This document shows, one piece after another, positions 25,812-33,713 of a DNA stretch of 48,893 bases (positions are counted from its first letter, which is position 1; each line of letters begins with the position of its first letter). Location of the stretch: positions 1 through 48,893 of the forward strand of contig CAZGRL010000021.1 in NCBI GenBank assembly GCA_964528155.1, written 5' to 3'. The position numbers and the translations under genes are program-made. The notes beneath the pieces are model-generated. The model was not told the origin of the DNA, ran no database searches, and saw only the letters and a program-made list of their open reading frames with translations. The stretch is from G001797105 sp964528155. GTDB taxonomy: Bacteria; Chloroflexota; Anaerolineae; Anaerolineales; E44-bin32.

Positions 25812-26624
25812 ATGAGCGCAGATCCCATAGAATCGAACGCTGTCGAACAGTTTTGGCGAACGTACTTGACCACAGGCGAATTCGAAAAGGAAAGGCGCCA
25901 ACGGCGCCTCTTCCGATTCCTACCCGGGTTCCCTCGCTGCAAGAATTGCTACGCCCCATTTGATGGTCCGGGAAGTTGGGTGGTCAAGAGCATCTATGAC
26001 AAGCGTCCCTCGAATATGAACCCCCAACTATGCAACGTATGCGAGGAGTTCGCCAAGAACTATCAGGGTGGAGCTGAAGTCGAGTTGACCATGCTCTTCG
26101 TGGATGTGCGCGATTCGACGGCCTTGGCGGAGCAAATGAGCCCCACGGACTTCCGGGGATTGATCAATCGTTTCTACATCACGGTTACTCGGATCATGGT
26201 GGGATCGGATGCCCTGATCGACAAGATCATCGGTGATCAAGCCGCGGGGATGTATGTCCCTGGTTTCGCCGGTGCCAGTCACTCCCTTGTCGGAATCCAC
26301 GCAGCACAGGAGATCATGGGGGCGACCGGGCATGGCGACCCTGGCGGTCCGTGGATTGGGCTGGGAGCCGGAGTCCACACCGGGACGGCCTTTGTGGGCG
26401 CAGTCGGCTCTGCCGAAGGGACGACGGACATCACCGTGCTAGGAGACGCCGCCAACGTCGCGGCCCGACTCGCATCGTCTGCAAGGCAAGGCGAGATCTT
26501 GGTTAGTGAGAGTTCGCTGCGTGCCAGTGGGCTGCCCTCAGGAACCCTGGAGCGGCGGGAGCTGGCCCTGAAAGGGAAGTCGGAGATGGTCCCCGCATTC
26601 GTCCTGACCGACTACCGTCGATAA
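25812..26624 (+). CDS. Class III adenylate/guanylate cyclase-domain protein with N-terminal cysteine motif
   Basis: 270 aa. Residues about 40-78 contain two Cys pairs (CKNC and CNVC) that could bind zinc or another metal. The cyclase domain starts at about 90: metal-binding Asp residues in LFVDVRDSTALA and KIIGDQAAGMYVP, and the transition-state Asn/Arg in LGDAANVAARLA. All main catalytic positions are present, so activity is plausible. The cysteine motif upstream could make it a metal- or redox-sensing cyclase (inference). It stands between the two catabolic units but has its own spacing on both sides. Confidence 0.85.
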   Translation: MSADPIESNAVEQFWRTYLTTGEFEKERRQRRLFRFLPGFPRCKNCYAPFDGPGSWVVKSIYDKRPSNMNPQLCNVCEEFAKNYQGGAEVELTMLFVDVRDSTALAEQMSPTDFRGLINRFYITVTRIMVGSDALIDKIIGDQAAGMYVPGFAGASHSLVGIHAAQEIMGATGHGDPGGPWIGLGAGVHTGTAFVGAVGSAEGTTDITVLGDAANVAARLASSARQGEILVSESSLRASGLPSGTLERRELALKGKSEMVPAFVLTDYRR

Positions 26625-26791
26625 AGCCAGTGTCGTTGAAGGCAGCTGGGACGGCAGACCCAGACCGGCCTCCACACCGACGCCGAAGTCATCAGGAAGT
26701 CATGGGTAACGATCGGAACCTGCAGTTCGATCCGATGTTCGCCGCCGGCCCCAGCATGCCTCTCCTCCCTCCGTGTGAAGCCGAAAGTCAG

Positions 26792-26820
26792 TTGATCCCC
26801 TTTCGACAGCTCCCTAGAAT
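26792..26820 (+). promoter_or_regulatory. Candidate sigma-70-type promoter of the CoA-transferase unit
   Basis: TTGATC (26792-26797), a 17-base spacer and TAGAAT (26815-26820) match a sigma-70-type promoter (4 of 6 and 5 of 6). It would give a leader of about 130 bases before the start codon at 26961. Confidence 0.5.
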
Positions 26821-26911
26821 GATCACAGACGCCCAAAAACAGCCACCGCAGCGGGGCGGTTTCCCGTCAATCCGAATAGCGAGCATGTTGATGCACAAAG
26901 TCGGTTTCATC

Positions 26912-26946
26912 GGACCGATCGCCCTCTCCGTGGCGACGGTCGGTCC
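26912..26946 (+). promoter_or_regulatory. Leader hairpin just before the CoA-transferase ribosome site
   Basis: A 12-bp stem with one 3-base bulge: GGACCGA (26912-26918) pairs with TCGGTCC (26940-26946), and TCGCC (26919-26923) with GGCGA (26932-26936). It ends five bases before AGGAG (26951-26955), so it could affect translation or be a post-transcriptional control site. It could also be chance in GC-rich DNA. Confidence 0.4.
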
Positions 26947-26960
26947 CTGGCAGGAGTGAT

Positions 26961-27986
26961 ATGGATCGAACACGACCACCGTCGTCGGAGGAGCTTCGCT
27001 CAGATGTCGTCCGCATTCTTGAAAGCGGCATTGGGGAACTGATCCAGCCGCCGGACGTTGAAGGATTCCGGGCGTGGAACCGGGCGAAAAGCAAGGAAAT
27101 GGTCGACAAGCGCATGACAGAGGCCGAGGCGATCCGGCGTTTTGTCAGGAGCGGGGACTACATCGGGACGGAGCTTTACGGGACCGTCCGCTGTCCCATG
27201 AGCCTTGTCCATGAGATCGTACGTCAAGGGATCGGCGATCTGCGTCTGGCCGGCCAAGGTGTCCTCGAATCGGACATGCTCCTGGCAGCGAGCCTGGTCA
27301 AGGCCCTGGATCTGACCTACATCGGGCTGGAAGTCTATGGCCTCTCGAACTGTCTCCGTCGGGAGGTCGAAAGCGGTCGGGTCGAGCAGGTCGTCGAGTG
27401 GAGCAATGCCGGGATCGCCTGGCGTTTCAAGGCTGCCGCCATGGGAGTGCCATTCATCCCGGTCCGATCGATGCTTGGGACGGACACCCTCAAGTACAGC
27501 GCAGCCAAGGTCATCGAGGATCCGTTCACCGGCATGCCCATCGCGCTCCTCCCGGCGCTGATCCTGGATGTGGGCCTGATCCATGTTCACCGGGCTGACG
27601 CTTGTGGGAATGCGCAAATCGATGGGATAAGCGGATTCGCCGCCGAGATGGCACGCGCCAGCAAGCGCCTGATCATCAGTGCCGAAGAGATCGTCGACAC
27701 AGAGATGATCCGGCGCAAACCGGATCGAACCATCATCCCCTATTACCTGGTCGATGCCGTCGTCGAAGCTCCCTTCGGATCGCACCCCGGTGAGATGTGC
27801 TACCGCTACGTCCGGGACGAGGAGCAAATCCGTACGTGGGTCGAGGCATCCAAGACGCCGGAGAGGGCGGCAGACTTCCTGGAGAAGTACATTCACGCCG
27901 TCGCCGATCATCGGGCCTATCTGGATCTCTTCGGCGAGGAACGTCTCGAAGGCCTCAGAGGGGACGCGCTGGGGAGGGAGCCATGA
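26961..27986 (+). CDS. CoA-transferase subunit A (glutaconate CoA-transferase-like)
   Basis: 341 aa, starting after a good AGGAG. Regions such as KRMTEAEAIRRFVRSGDYIG, DLRLAGQGVLESDMLLAA, AMGVPFIPVRSMLGTDTL and LILDVGLIHVHRADACGNAQI are typical of the alpha subunit of glutaconate-type (family I) CoA-transferases. Subunit B follows with a 4-nt overlap. Together they would move CoA from an acyl-CoA donor to a carboxylic acid intermediate, so the acid product of the upstream operon could be activated here. The acid is unknown. The N-terminal 50 residues (VRILESGIGELIQPPDVE) are an extension compared with GctA. Confidence 0.88.
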   Translation: MDRTRPPSSEELRSDVVRILESGIGELIQPPDVEGFRAWNRAKSKEMVDKRMTEAEAIRRFVRSGDYIGTELYGTVRCPMSLVHEIVRQGIGDLRLAGQGVLESDMLLAASLVKALDLTYIGLEVYGLSNCLRREVESGRVEQVVEWSNAGIAWRFKAAAMGVPFIPVRSMLGTDTLKYSAAKVIEDPFTGMPIALLPALILDVGLIHVHRADACGNAQIDGISGFAAEMARASKRLIISAEEIVDTEMIRRKPDRTIIPYYLVDAVVEAPFGSHPGEMCYRYVRDEEQIRTWVEASKTPERAADFLEKYIHAVADHRAYLDLFGEERLEGLRGDALGREP

Positions 27987-28750
27987 GCGAAGAAGCCTAC
28001 AACGCCAGCGAGCTCCTGATTTGCACGGCATCCCGATTGATGGAGGACGGCACGACGGCTTTCATCGGCACCGGCATCCCCATGCTGGCGGCGTCGTTGG
28101 CGCAGAAGATGCACGCGCCCAACCTGGTCACGATCTTCGAGTTCGGCGGAACGGGCGCCATTCTGGAGACGCTGCCACTGGCGGTCGGAGGCGGATGCAC
28201 ATTCAACCGCGCCATCGCCGCCTCCGGCATTCGCGACATTGTCGAGACAGCCCAGCGCGGCTTCGTGGAATATGGTTTTCTCGGCGGCGCTCAAATCGAT
28301 CCGTATGGCAATCTCAACACGACGGTGATCGGCGATCACGACCATCCGAAAGTCCGGCTGCCCGGGTCGGGCGGGGGAAATGACGTGGGATCGAACTGCT
28401 GGCGCACGATCGCAATCATGCCCCACGACCGCAGGCGATTCGTCGAGCAGGTCGACTTCGTGACCACGCCCGGCTTTCTCAGCGGTCCCGGTGCGCGCGA
28501 AGCGGCCGGGTTGCCGAACGGGACCGGACCCTACCGCGTTGTCACGACGCTGGCCGTACTCGGCTATCACCCGGAGACCTGTCGGATGCAGCTCCTGGCG
28601 ACCCAACCCGGCGTCGGCATCGATCATGTTGTCGAGAGCACCGGTTTCGAGCTCTCGATGCCCGAACACGTCGAACAGAACCCGGCTCCGACCCCGGACG
28701 AGCTGCGCATCCTGCGCGACGAAGTCGATCCGGACGGGCTGTACATCTGA
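27983..28750 (+). CDS. CoA-transferase subunit B (glutaconate CoA-transferase-like)
   Basis: 255 aa from the ATG at 27983, overlapping subunit A by ATGA. The catalytic Glu that forms the CoA thioester is expected at Glu53 in IFEFGGTGA, the same place as beta-Glu54 of glutaconate CoA-transferase. Further family marks are GFLGGAQIDPYGNLNTTVIG, KVRLPGSGGGNDV and FVTTPGFLSG. The preceding 100-base-scale context and shared strand show it is the partner of 26961-27986. The gene ends 52 bases before a hairpin repeat and the assembly gap, so what follows it in the real genome is not certain. Confidence 0.9.
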   Translation: MSEEAYNASELLICTASRLMEDGTTAFIGTGIPMLAASLAQKMHAPNLVTIFEFGGTGAILETLPLAVGGGCTFNRAIAASGIRDIVETAQRGFVEYGFLGGAQIDPYGNLNTTVIGDHDHPKVRLPGSGGGNDVGSNCWRTIAIMPHDRRRFVEQVDFVTTPGFLSGPGAREAAGLPNGTGPYRVVTTLAVLGYHPETCRMQLLATQPGVGIDHVVESTGFELSMPEHVEQNPAPTPDELRILRDEVDPDGLYI

Positions 28751-28802
28751 GGCGGGTGCGGGCGAGGGGATATCTGCAGTTGTGGCGTGAGTTCGCGCGC
28801 GG

Positions 28803-28845
28803 TGATCCACCCCCACCCCAACCCTCCCCCTGAAAGGGGGAGGGT
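28803..28845. repeat. Hairpin repeat, copy left of the gap
   Basis: A 43-base unit that is identical at 28946-28988. Its 3' part is a perfect 10-bp stem, ACCCTCCCCC with GGGGGAGGGT, around the loop TGAAA. It ends directly at the N run. Such hairpins may also act as terminators for the CoA-transferase gene. Confidence 0.85.
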
Positions 28846-28945
28846 NNNNNNNNNNNNNNNNNNNNNNNNNNNNNNNNNNNNNNNNNNNNNNNNNNNNNNN
28901 NNNNNNNNNNNNNNNNNNNNNNNNNNNNNNNNNNNNNNNNNNNNN
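28846..28945. other. Scaffold gap (100 N)
   Basis: Exactly 100 unknown bases, the usual length of an inserted placeholder. Both flanks are the same 43-base repeat, so the two contigs probably stopped in this repeat; the true distance and the order are not proven by the sequence. Confidence 0.95.
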
Positions 28946-28988
28946 TGATCCACCCCCACCCCAACCCTCCCCCTGAAAGGGGGAGGGT
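28946..28988. repeat. Hairpin repeat, copy right of the gap
   Basis: Identical to 28803-28845, same orientation. It is followed at 29012-29037 by two tandem copies of the 13-base unit GCCGAAGGTCCCC and more purine-rich intergenic DNA up to about 29090; no gene is supported in 28989-29221. Confidence 0.85.
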
Positions 28989-29221
28989 GCGCGAATCCCT
29001 TCCCCTGGAAGGCCGAAGGTCCCCGCCGAAGGTCCCCGGAGCGCAGCGGAGGGGAAAGCGAGGCGGAGGGGAGCGAGGGCAGGGTGGGGGTCGCGCCTGG
29101 GCCCTTGGCCTCTCCCAAGTTGATCATCTCCACCTGCATCATTTGTCTCCCGACACGCGAAGAGGTAACATGCCACATCCGCCGAGTGATCGTCGGCATT
29201 CTCAGATCTCCGAGAGGTAGC

Positions 29222-30028
29222 ATGAATACGAGAATCACAGTCTGTCTCGCCGGGGCGACGGGTTGGGCCGGTTCGTCCCTGGCGAAGGCGATCGCCGATG
29301 CGCCGGACATCGAACTTGTGGGTGCGGTCTCGCGTAAACATGCCGGCGAGCGTCTCGGAGACGTTATCGACGAGCCGGGCTTGTCCGTCACGCTCGCCGC
29401 TTCGGTCTCGGATGCCCTGGATCCCGTGCCCATGGTGCTGGTCGAATACACCCATCCCGAAGTCGCCAAGGAGAACGTCCTCACAGGTCTTGAGCACGGC
29501 GCGCACGTCGTCATCGGCACATCCGGATTGAGCGACGTCGACTACGGCGAGATCGACCTCATCGCCCAGGAGAAAGGTCGAGGCGTGCTGGCCTGTGGGA
29601 ATTTCGCCATCGGGGCGGTTCTCTTACAGAGGTTCGCCGCAATGGCGGCCAAACATATCCCTCATTGGGAGATCATCGACTATGCCCACGCGGACAAGGT
29701 CGACGTACCAAGCGGAACGGCGCTCGAGCTGGCCAACCGCCTGGCGAAGATCGGCGAGTCGAGGCTCGAGGTCCCTCTCGAAGAGGTACGCGGGCCGAGT
29801 GAGACCCGCGGCGCCCGGATAGGCGGTTCTCAGGTCCATTCCGTTCGGCTGCCGGGATACGTGATCTCCCTCGAAGCCGTCTTCGGACTGCCGGACCAGC
29901 GGCTCACGCTGCGCTTCGATTCGGGGGCGAGTGCCGAACCGTACACCGCCGGAGCGTTGCTTGCGATCCGCCAGGTCGGACGTCTGACCGGTTTGCATCG
30001 CGGTCTCGATTCGGTCATGGAGTTCTAG
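29222..30028 (+). CDS. DapB-family (4-hydroxy-tetrahydrodipicolinate reductase-like) protein with altered active site
   Basis: 268 aa from the ATG at 29222 (GAGAGGT upstream); the open frame before it crosses the repeat region and shows no family. The dinucleotide-binding start CLAGATGWAGSSLAKAI, GTSGLSDVDY, ACGNFAIGAVLLQRF and DKVDVPSGTALELANR with a C-terminal SVRLPGYVISLEAVFG are DapB-like. The active-site His pair before that Lys (HHRHK in E. coli, H159 and H160) is Ala155 and His156 here, so the proposed catalytic acid is missing while Lys159 is kept. With catabolic genes nearby it may reduce a different cyclic imine or ketone. The alternative is a divergent lysine-pathway enzyme. Confidence 0.82.
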   Translation: MNTRITVCLAGATGWAGSSLAKAIADAPDIELVGAVSRKHAGERLGDVIDEPGLSVTLAASVSDALDPVPMVLVEYTHPEVAKENVLTGLEHGAHVVIGTSGLSDVDYGEIDLIAQEKGRGVLACGNFAIGAVLLQRFAAMAAKHIPHWEIIDYAHADKVDVPSGTALELANRLAKIGESRLEVPLEEVRGPSETRGARIGGSQVHSVRLPGYVISLEAVFGLPDQRLTLRFDSGASAEPYTAGALLAIRQVGRLTGLHRGLDSVMEF

Positions 30029-30192
30029 CCGCCCAGGTCGTCTTGAGCCTCTCCTCCAGACCCGTGTGGCACTCAGGCGGCTTGGGGACTCCGATACGGT
30101 AGAATCTCCGCATACCACGAGCAGTCCCCAGAACACATTGTGCACCTGGCTGACGAATCTTCTATGTCGTCAACGGTGAAGGCCTTGAGACA

Positions 30193-30861
30193 ATGAAGTT
30201 CACGATGACGCGCGCTCTCATCCGCATGCTTTTCCGCCTGATCACCCGGATCGAAGTCGAGGGAATGGAGAACGTCCCATCATCTGGCGGGCTGATTGCG
30301 GTCACCAACCACGTCGGCCGGTTGGATCCCGGTCTTGCCTATGTTCTGATCGATCGGGATGACATCATCATGCTTGTTGCCGAGAAGTATCGCGAGACGG
30401 CGATCTTCCGCTGGCTAACGTGGGCGATTGACGGGATCTGGGTCGATCGTTTCAACGCCGATTTCAATGCGGTGCGCGCCTGCCTGAGGAGGCTCAAGCG
30501 GGGTGGCATGCTGGTCATCGCACCCGAAGGAACGCGGAGCCCGACCGGATCATTGATCATGGCCCGATCCGGGGCCGGATATCTTGCCATGAAGAGTGGG
30601 GCGCCGATCCTGCCCGCAGCCGTCACGGGAACTGAGGATGCGGAAGTGAAGACCCGCATCCGGCAGCTACGGCGGATCGAGATCCAAGTGCGATTCGGGG
30701 AACCATTCCATCTTGAGCCGCTTGCCGGCGCCGAGCGTGATCGTGTGCTCGAGGCCTACGACGACGAGATCATGTGCCGGATCGCCGCCCTCCTCCCCGC
30801 TGAACGCCGCGGGGTTTACGCCGATCACCCCAGATTGAAGGAACTCCTTTCGAGCCGCTGA
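30193..30861 (+). CDS. 1-acyl-sn-glycerol-3-phosphate acyltransferase (PlsC-like)
   Basis: 222 aa. The acyltransferase motif NHVGRLD (HX4D), the substrate motif APEGTRSPTGSL and GAPILPAAVTG are all present in the expected order. A hydrophobic N-terminus (MTRALIRMLFRLITRIE) supports membrane association. It would acylate lysophosphatidic acid to phosphatidic acid, following PlsY (7508-8083). It is not in an operon with it; the next gene starts 32 bases downstream. Confidence 0.88.
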   Translation: MKFTMTRALIRMLFRLITRIEVEGMENVPSSGGLIAVTNHVGRLDPGLAYVLIDRDDIIMLVAEKYRETAIFRWLTWAIDGIWVDRFNADFNAVRACLRRLKRGGMLVIAPEGTRSPTGSLIMARSGAGYLAMKSGAPILPAAVTGTEDAEVKTRIRQLRRIEIQVRFGEPFHLEPLAGAERDRVLEAYDDEIMCRIAALLPAERRGVYADHPRLKELLSSR

Positions 30862-30893
30862 TCCCCGAGCATTCCGACGGGTCGGGACCCCAA

Positions 30894-31513
30894 ATGCGAT
30901 ATCGGAAACTCACACCGCGCACGTACTCGTCTGCGTTGAGGGAACTCCGTCAGCGCGACGATGGCCTGGCCTCGGTGCTCGATTCGTTCGGCGACCCTCC
31001 GATGTGGGAGCGCAGGCCCGGCTTTCCCACGCTCATCCACATCATCCTTGAGCAGCAGGTTTCCCTGGCCTCGGCCAGGGCGGCATTTGATCGATTGTGT
31101 CAGGCCGTCTCACCGCTGACGCCTTCCGGCCTGCTCGCCCTGGGCGACGAGGCGATGAAAGCCATCGGGTTCAGCCGTCAGAAGACACGCTATGCGCGAC
31201 GGTTGTCAGAGACGATCCTCGACGGGAGCGTGAGCCTGGTGGAACTCGAAGGGCTCGAGGATGGGACCGCTCGGGAGAAGCTGCTTGGCATCCAAGGCGT
31301 CGGTCCTTGGACGGCAGACATCTATCTTCTCATGGCCATGCTCCGGCCCGACGTCTGGCCGGCCGGCGACCTGGCGCTTGGGGTCGCGTCCAAAGACTCA
31401 GGGGGTTGCGCTCCCGCCCGGATGCTGCAGCATTGCACGCGATCGCCGAGCCCTGGAGGCCATGGAGAGCCGTCGCCGCGCGCGTGCTCTGGCACTATTA
31501 CTTGAGTTCTTGA
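30894..31513 (+). pseudogene. DNA-3-methyladenine glycosylase (AlkA/HhH-GPD), one frameshift
   Basis: Base-excision repair enzyme that removes alkylated purines. The first frame carries FPTLIHIILEQQVSLASARAAFD, the helix-hairpin-helix LLGIQGVGPWTADIYLL and the catalytic Asp in WPAGDLALG. After about base 31388 the frame must shift by one; then VQRLRGLRSRPDAAALHAIAEP and PWRAVAARVLWHYYLSS give the normal C-terminus. Adding one G near 31388 repairs it. As with the CPBP gene, everything else is intact, so an assembly or read error is as likely as a real mutation. Complete length would be about 206 aa. Confidence 0.85.
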
Positions 31514-32015
31514 GGCGTCACGAGCGATTGCTTCCCGGGGCGAGCTGAATGCGGATTGTAAACTCATGCGACGGGGCGCTCGGGACGAGGGGGTGAGACC
31601 CCGACTGGCAAAGGGACGAGGAGAGGCTTGCGCCGGGCCTCGCCGTCATGCATGTGGTCATTCTGAAAGGGGCATCGGCGAGATCACAGGTTTTCCTCTT
31701 CGCGATGACGGGCCCGACTTCGGAGCGGCACTGAAGGCCAAACCAGGTTGGCAGTGCCGCTCACGCTATGATGATGACGACTACTCGATCATGCGTTCAC
31801 CGAGCAAAGAGCCGGAGGCACGGACGACAGCATCTCCGGCAACGTCAGTGTGGGTCCCCCAAAGCTGACAAGAGCGGGACGGTAGGGACTACAGCAGGGG
31901 ATACTGCGGCCGCCACTCCGTCGCGCGGCTCTCGTGAAGGAGACCAGTGGCTGCCGTTCCCCCACTACAAGCTGGTAGAATAGCTAAGAGCAATTCTCTG
32001 GAGAGACTCACTTTC
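31514..32015. other. Intergenic region before the Fur-family gene, no gene recognised
   Basis: About 500 bases. Several short open frames exist but none has a recognisable family or ribosome site. A possible -10 element TAGAAT lies at 31976-31981, 35 bases before the Fur-family start, without a convincing -35 box. Confidence 0.45.
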
Positions 32016-32453
32016 ATGGCAGATCCCCAGACCAGGTATGAACAACTCATCTCCAGGCTGCGGGAGCGCGAATACCGGCTTACTCCCCAGCGGATGGCTC
32101 TTGTCCGCCTGATCGCAGCCAGCGACGGCCATCCAAGTGCATCTCAGCTCCACGAACGGGTGAAGACCGAATATCCAACCATGAGCCAGGCCACGGTCTA
32201 CAAGACTCTCGACATGCTAAAGGAGCTGGACGAGGTAGTGGAGATCGACCTTCGGGACGACAGTCACTACGACGGCAACAAGCCCTTCCCGCATCCCCAC
32301 CTGATCTGCATAGGTTGTAGCAAGATCGTCGATGGGGAGATCGGTCTGGCGAAGGGCCTGGTCGAGAAGTTGGAGAAGGCTTCGGGGTACGAGATCGTTC
32401 GCCATCAGTTGAATCTCTTTGGATATTGCCCGCAGTGCAGGAAGAACAGGTGA
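32016..32453 (+). CDS. Fur/PerR-family metalloregulator
   Basis: 145 aa from the ATG at 32016, with GGAGAG a little upstream. The winged helix (LREREYRLTPQRMALVRLI, then SQATVYKTLDMLKELDEVVE) is followed by the dimerisation domain with HPHLICIGCSKIVD and a C-terminal CPQC, giving the two CxxC pairs of the structural zinc site. The regulatory site has the His/Asp residues common to PerR-type peroxide sensors and Fur, and the two cannot be separated here with certainty. The next gene encodes a Dps-like ferritin, a classical PerR target, so a peroxide-stress role is favoured. Confidence 0.88.
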   Translation: MADPQTRYEQLISRLREREYRLTPQRMALVRLIAASDGHPSASQLHERVKTEYPTMSQATVYKTLDMLKELDEVVEIDLRDDSHYDGNKPFPHPHLICIGCSKIVDGEIGLAKGLVEKLEKASGYEIVRHQLNLFGYCPQCRKNR

Positions 32454-32661
32454 CAAGTAGGCAAAGCCAGGCAGGCCTCTCTTTTTTGGATCTTGTGAAT
32501 ACTCATTCTCTTCAGATATTCTCTATGAGGACATGCCCCGCGCCCGTCCGGGAGGTCCGGCTTCAGTAGATGCAGGAGGTGTGGATCATCGAGCACGAGT
32601 GAATATCTGCGCGAAACAAGACATCCGCTGACAGTCCATAAGTAAAACAAAGGAGATAACC

Positions 32662-33213
32662 ATGGCGAAAGTCGCACGCGAGATGGTGGTCAAGGCTGGG
32701 ATCGATGTCGACCAACTGGTTGAGTTGCTGGTCAAGAACGCATCCGCCGAATTGACCACGTACTATTACTACACTATCCTGAGGGCGAATTTGATCGGGC
32801 TGGAAGGGGAGGGGATCAAAGAGATCGCCGAAACAGCGCGCATCGAAGACCGAAACCATTTTGAGGCATTGATGCCGCGCATCTACGAGCTCGGCGGCAA
32901 GCTTCCGCCGAGTATGGTCGATTTCCACAACATCTCGGCCTGTCCGCCGGCCATGCTCCCGAAGGACCCGACGGACACTCGTGCCATGCTTACGGTGCTC
33001 GTCGAGGCCGAGCGTTGCGCCGTCCGGGGGTACAGCTACATCTGCAGCATGACTGCCGGGAAGGACTTCCGGACGTACGAATTGGCGCAGGCGATCCTCA
33101 ATGAGGAGATCGAGCACGAGTCGTGGTTCTCCGAGTTCCTGGGCGAAGGCCCTTCGGGCCACTTCTTGCGTCGCGGCGATACCTCGCCCTTCGTGGGCAA
33201 GTTCCTGAAGTAG
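32662..33213 (+). CDS. Dps-like ferritin (DPSL type) with conserved cysteines
   Basis: 183 aa, with AAGGAG just before the ATG. The four-helix ferritin ligands are visible: Glu30 (ASAELTTYYYY), Glu62 and His66 (EDRNH), Glu115 region (LVEAERC), and Glu149 and His152 (NEEIEHE). Cys94, Cys119 and Cys128 fit the thioferritin/DPSL subgroup, in which cysteines near the di-iron site form a redox-active pair. It would use iron to remove peroxide and protect DNA. It lies 208 bases after the PerR-like gene; the leader contains GAATACTCATTC, a weak inverted repeat that could be part of a PerR site. Confidence 0.88.
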   Translation: MAKVAREMVVKAGIDVDQLVELLVKNASAELTTYYYYTILRANLIGLEGEGIKEIAETARIEDRNHFEALMPRIYELGGKLPPSMVDFHNISACPPAMLPKDPTDTRAMLTVLVEAERCAVRGYSYICSMTAGKDFRTYELAQAILNEEIEHESWFSEFLGEGPSGHFLRRGDTSPFVGKFLK

Positions 33214-33226
33214 TCGAGCGACCATC

Positions 33227-33268
33227 ACCCGCGGGGGAGGCCAGCAATCGCTGGGCCTCCCCGCGGGT
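33227..33268 (+). terminator. Strong hairpin after the Dps-like gene
   Basis: ACCCGCGGGGGAGGCCAGC (33227-33245) pairs with the complementary 33250-33268 around the loop AATC, with one small mismatch/bulge. It starts 14 bases after the Dps-like stop and ends 10 bases before the next start. No T run follows, so it may limit rather than fully stop transcription. Confidence 0.65.
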
Positions 33269-33278
33269 GGTTGAAGCG

Positions 33279-33644
33279 ATGCCCACCAAGCCCATCCGAG
33301 AGTTCACGGTGGAAGATCTCGGCCGATACGACGGCCTGGATGGCTCGCCGTCTTTCGTCGGCTTACAGGGCAAGGTGTACGACGTTAGTAAGAGCTTCCT
33401 GTGGAAGGATGGGCGGCACCAGGCGACGCACCAGGCCGGGACGGACCTGACGGATGCCCTGGGCCAGGCGCCCCACGGGCTGGACCTGCTTGAGAAGTTT
33501 CCCGTTGTGGGAGTTCTCGTTGAGAAGTCGGGGCGACAGCCCTTGAAAGGGGAAGAGGAGGGGCCATTGCCGCACACGAGGGCGCCTCTGCGGCAGTCGC
33601 GTTCAGACGGGTCAGCCAAGAGACGGCGCAGCCGTGAGCCGTAA
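33279..33644 (+). CDS. Cytochrome b5-like haem-binding domain protein
   Basis: 121 aa from the ATG at 33279. The domain REFTVEDLGRYDG, LQGKVYDVSKSFLW, GRHQATHQAGTDLTDAL, APHG and FPVVGVL is the short cytochrome b5/steroid-binding type common in bacteria and archaea; the haem-ligating His candidates are in the GRHQATH and APHG segments. The C-terminal 40 residues are low-complexity and basic. The gene follows the Dps-like ferritin, a link seen in stress contexts; its redox partner is unknown. No signal peptide, so cytoplasmic. Confidence 0.8.
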   Translation: MPTKPIREFTVEDLGRYDGLDGSPSFVGLQGKVYDVSKSFLWKDGRHQATHQAGTDLTDALGQAPHGLDLLEKFPVVGVLVEKSGRQPLKGEEEGPLPHTRAPLRQSRSDGSAKRRRSREP

Positions 33645-33713
33645 CATGCTGGCGATCCCCGCGCCAGACGCCTCTATGTGCCCGACGGGCGCTGCTTCCT
33701 CGGATGGTGACGT

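Larger units (their letters stand above)
26625..26960. other. Intergenic leader region of the CoA-transferase unit
   Basis: About 335 bases with no supported gene. It contains the promoter at 26792-26820 and the leader hairpin at 26912-26946, so most of its downstream part is likely the 5' leader of the CoA-transferase mRNA. Confidence 0.5.

Noticed and set aside
26630..26959. Open frame of 109 codons between the cyclase and CoA-transferase genes
   Set aside because: No family, no ribosome site, and it covers the likely promoter and leader hairpin of the next gene.
27917..29506. Minus-strand open frame of 529 codons running through the N gap
   Set aside because: It crosses the unknown bases and is antisense to the CoA-transferase and DapB-like genes; no family is visible.
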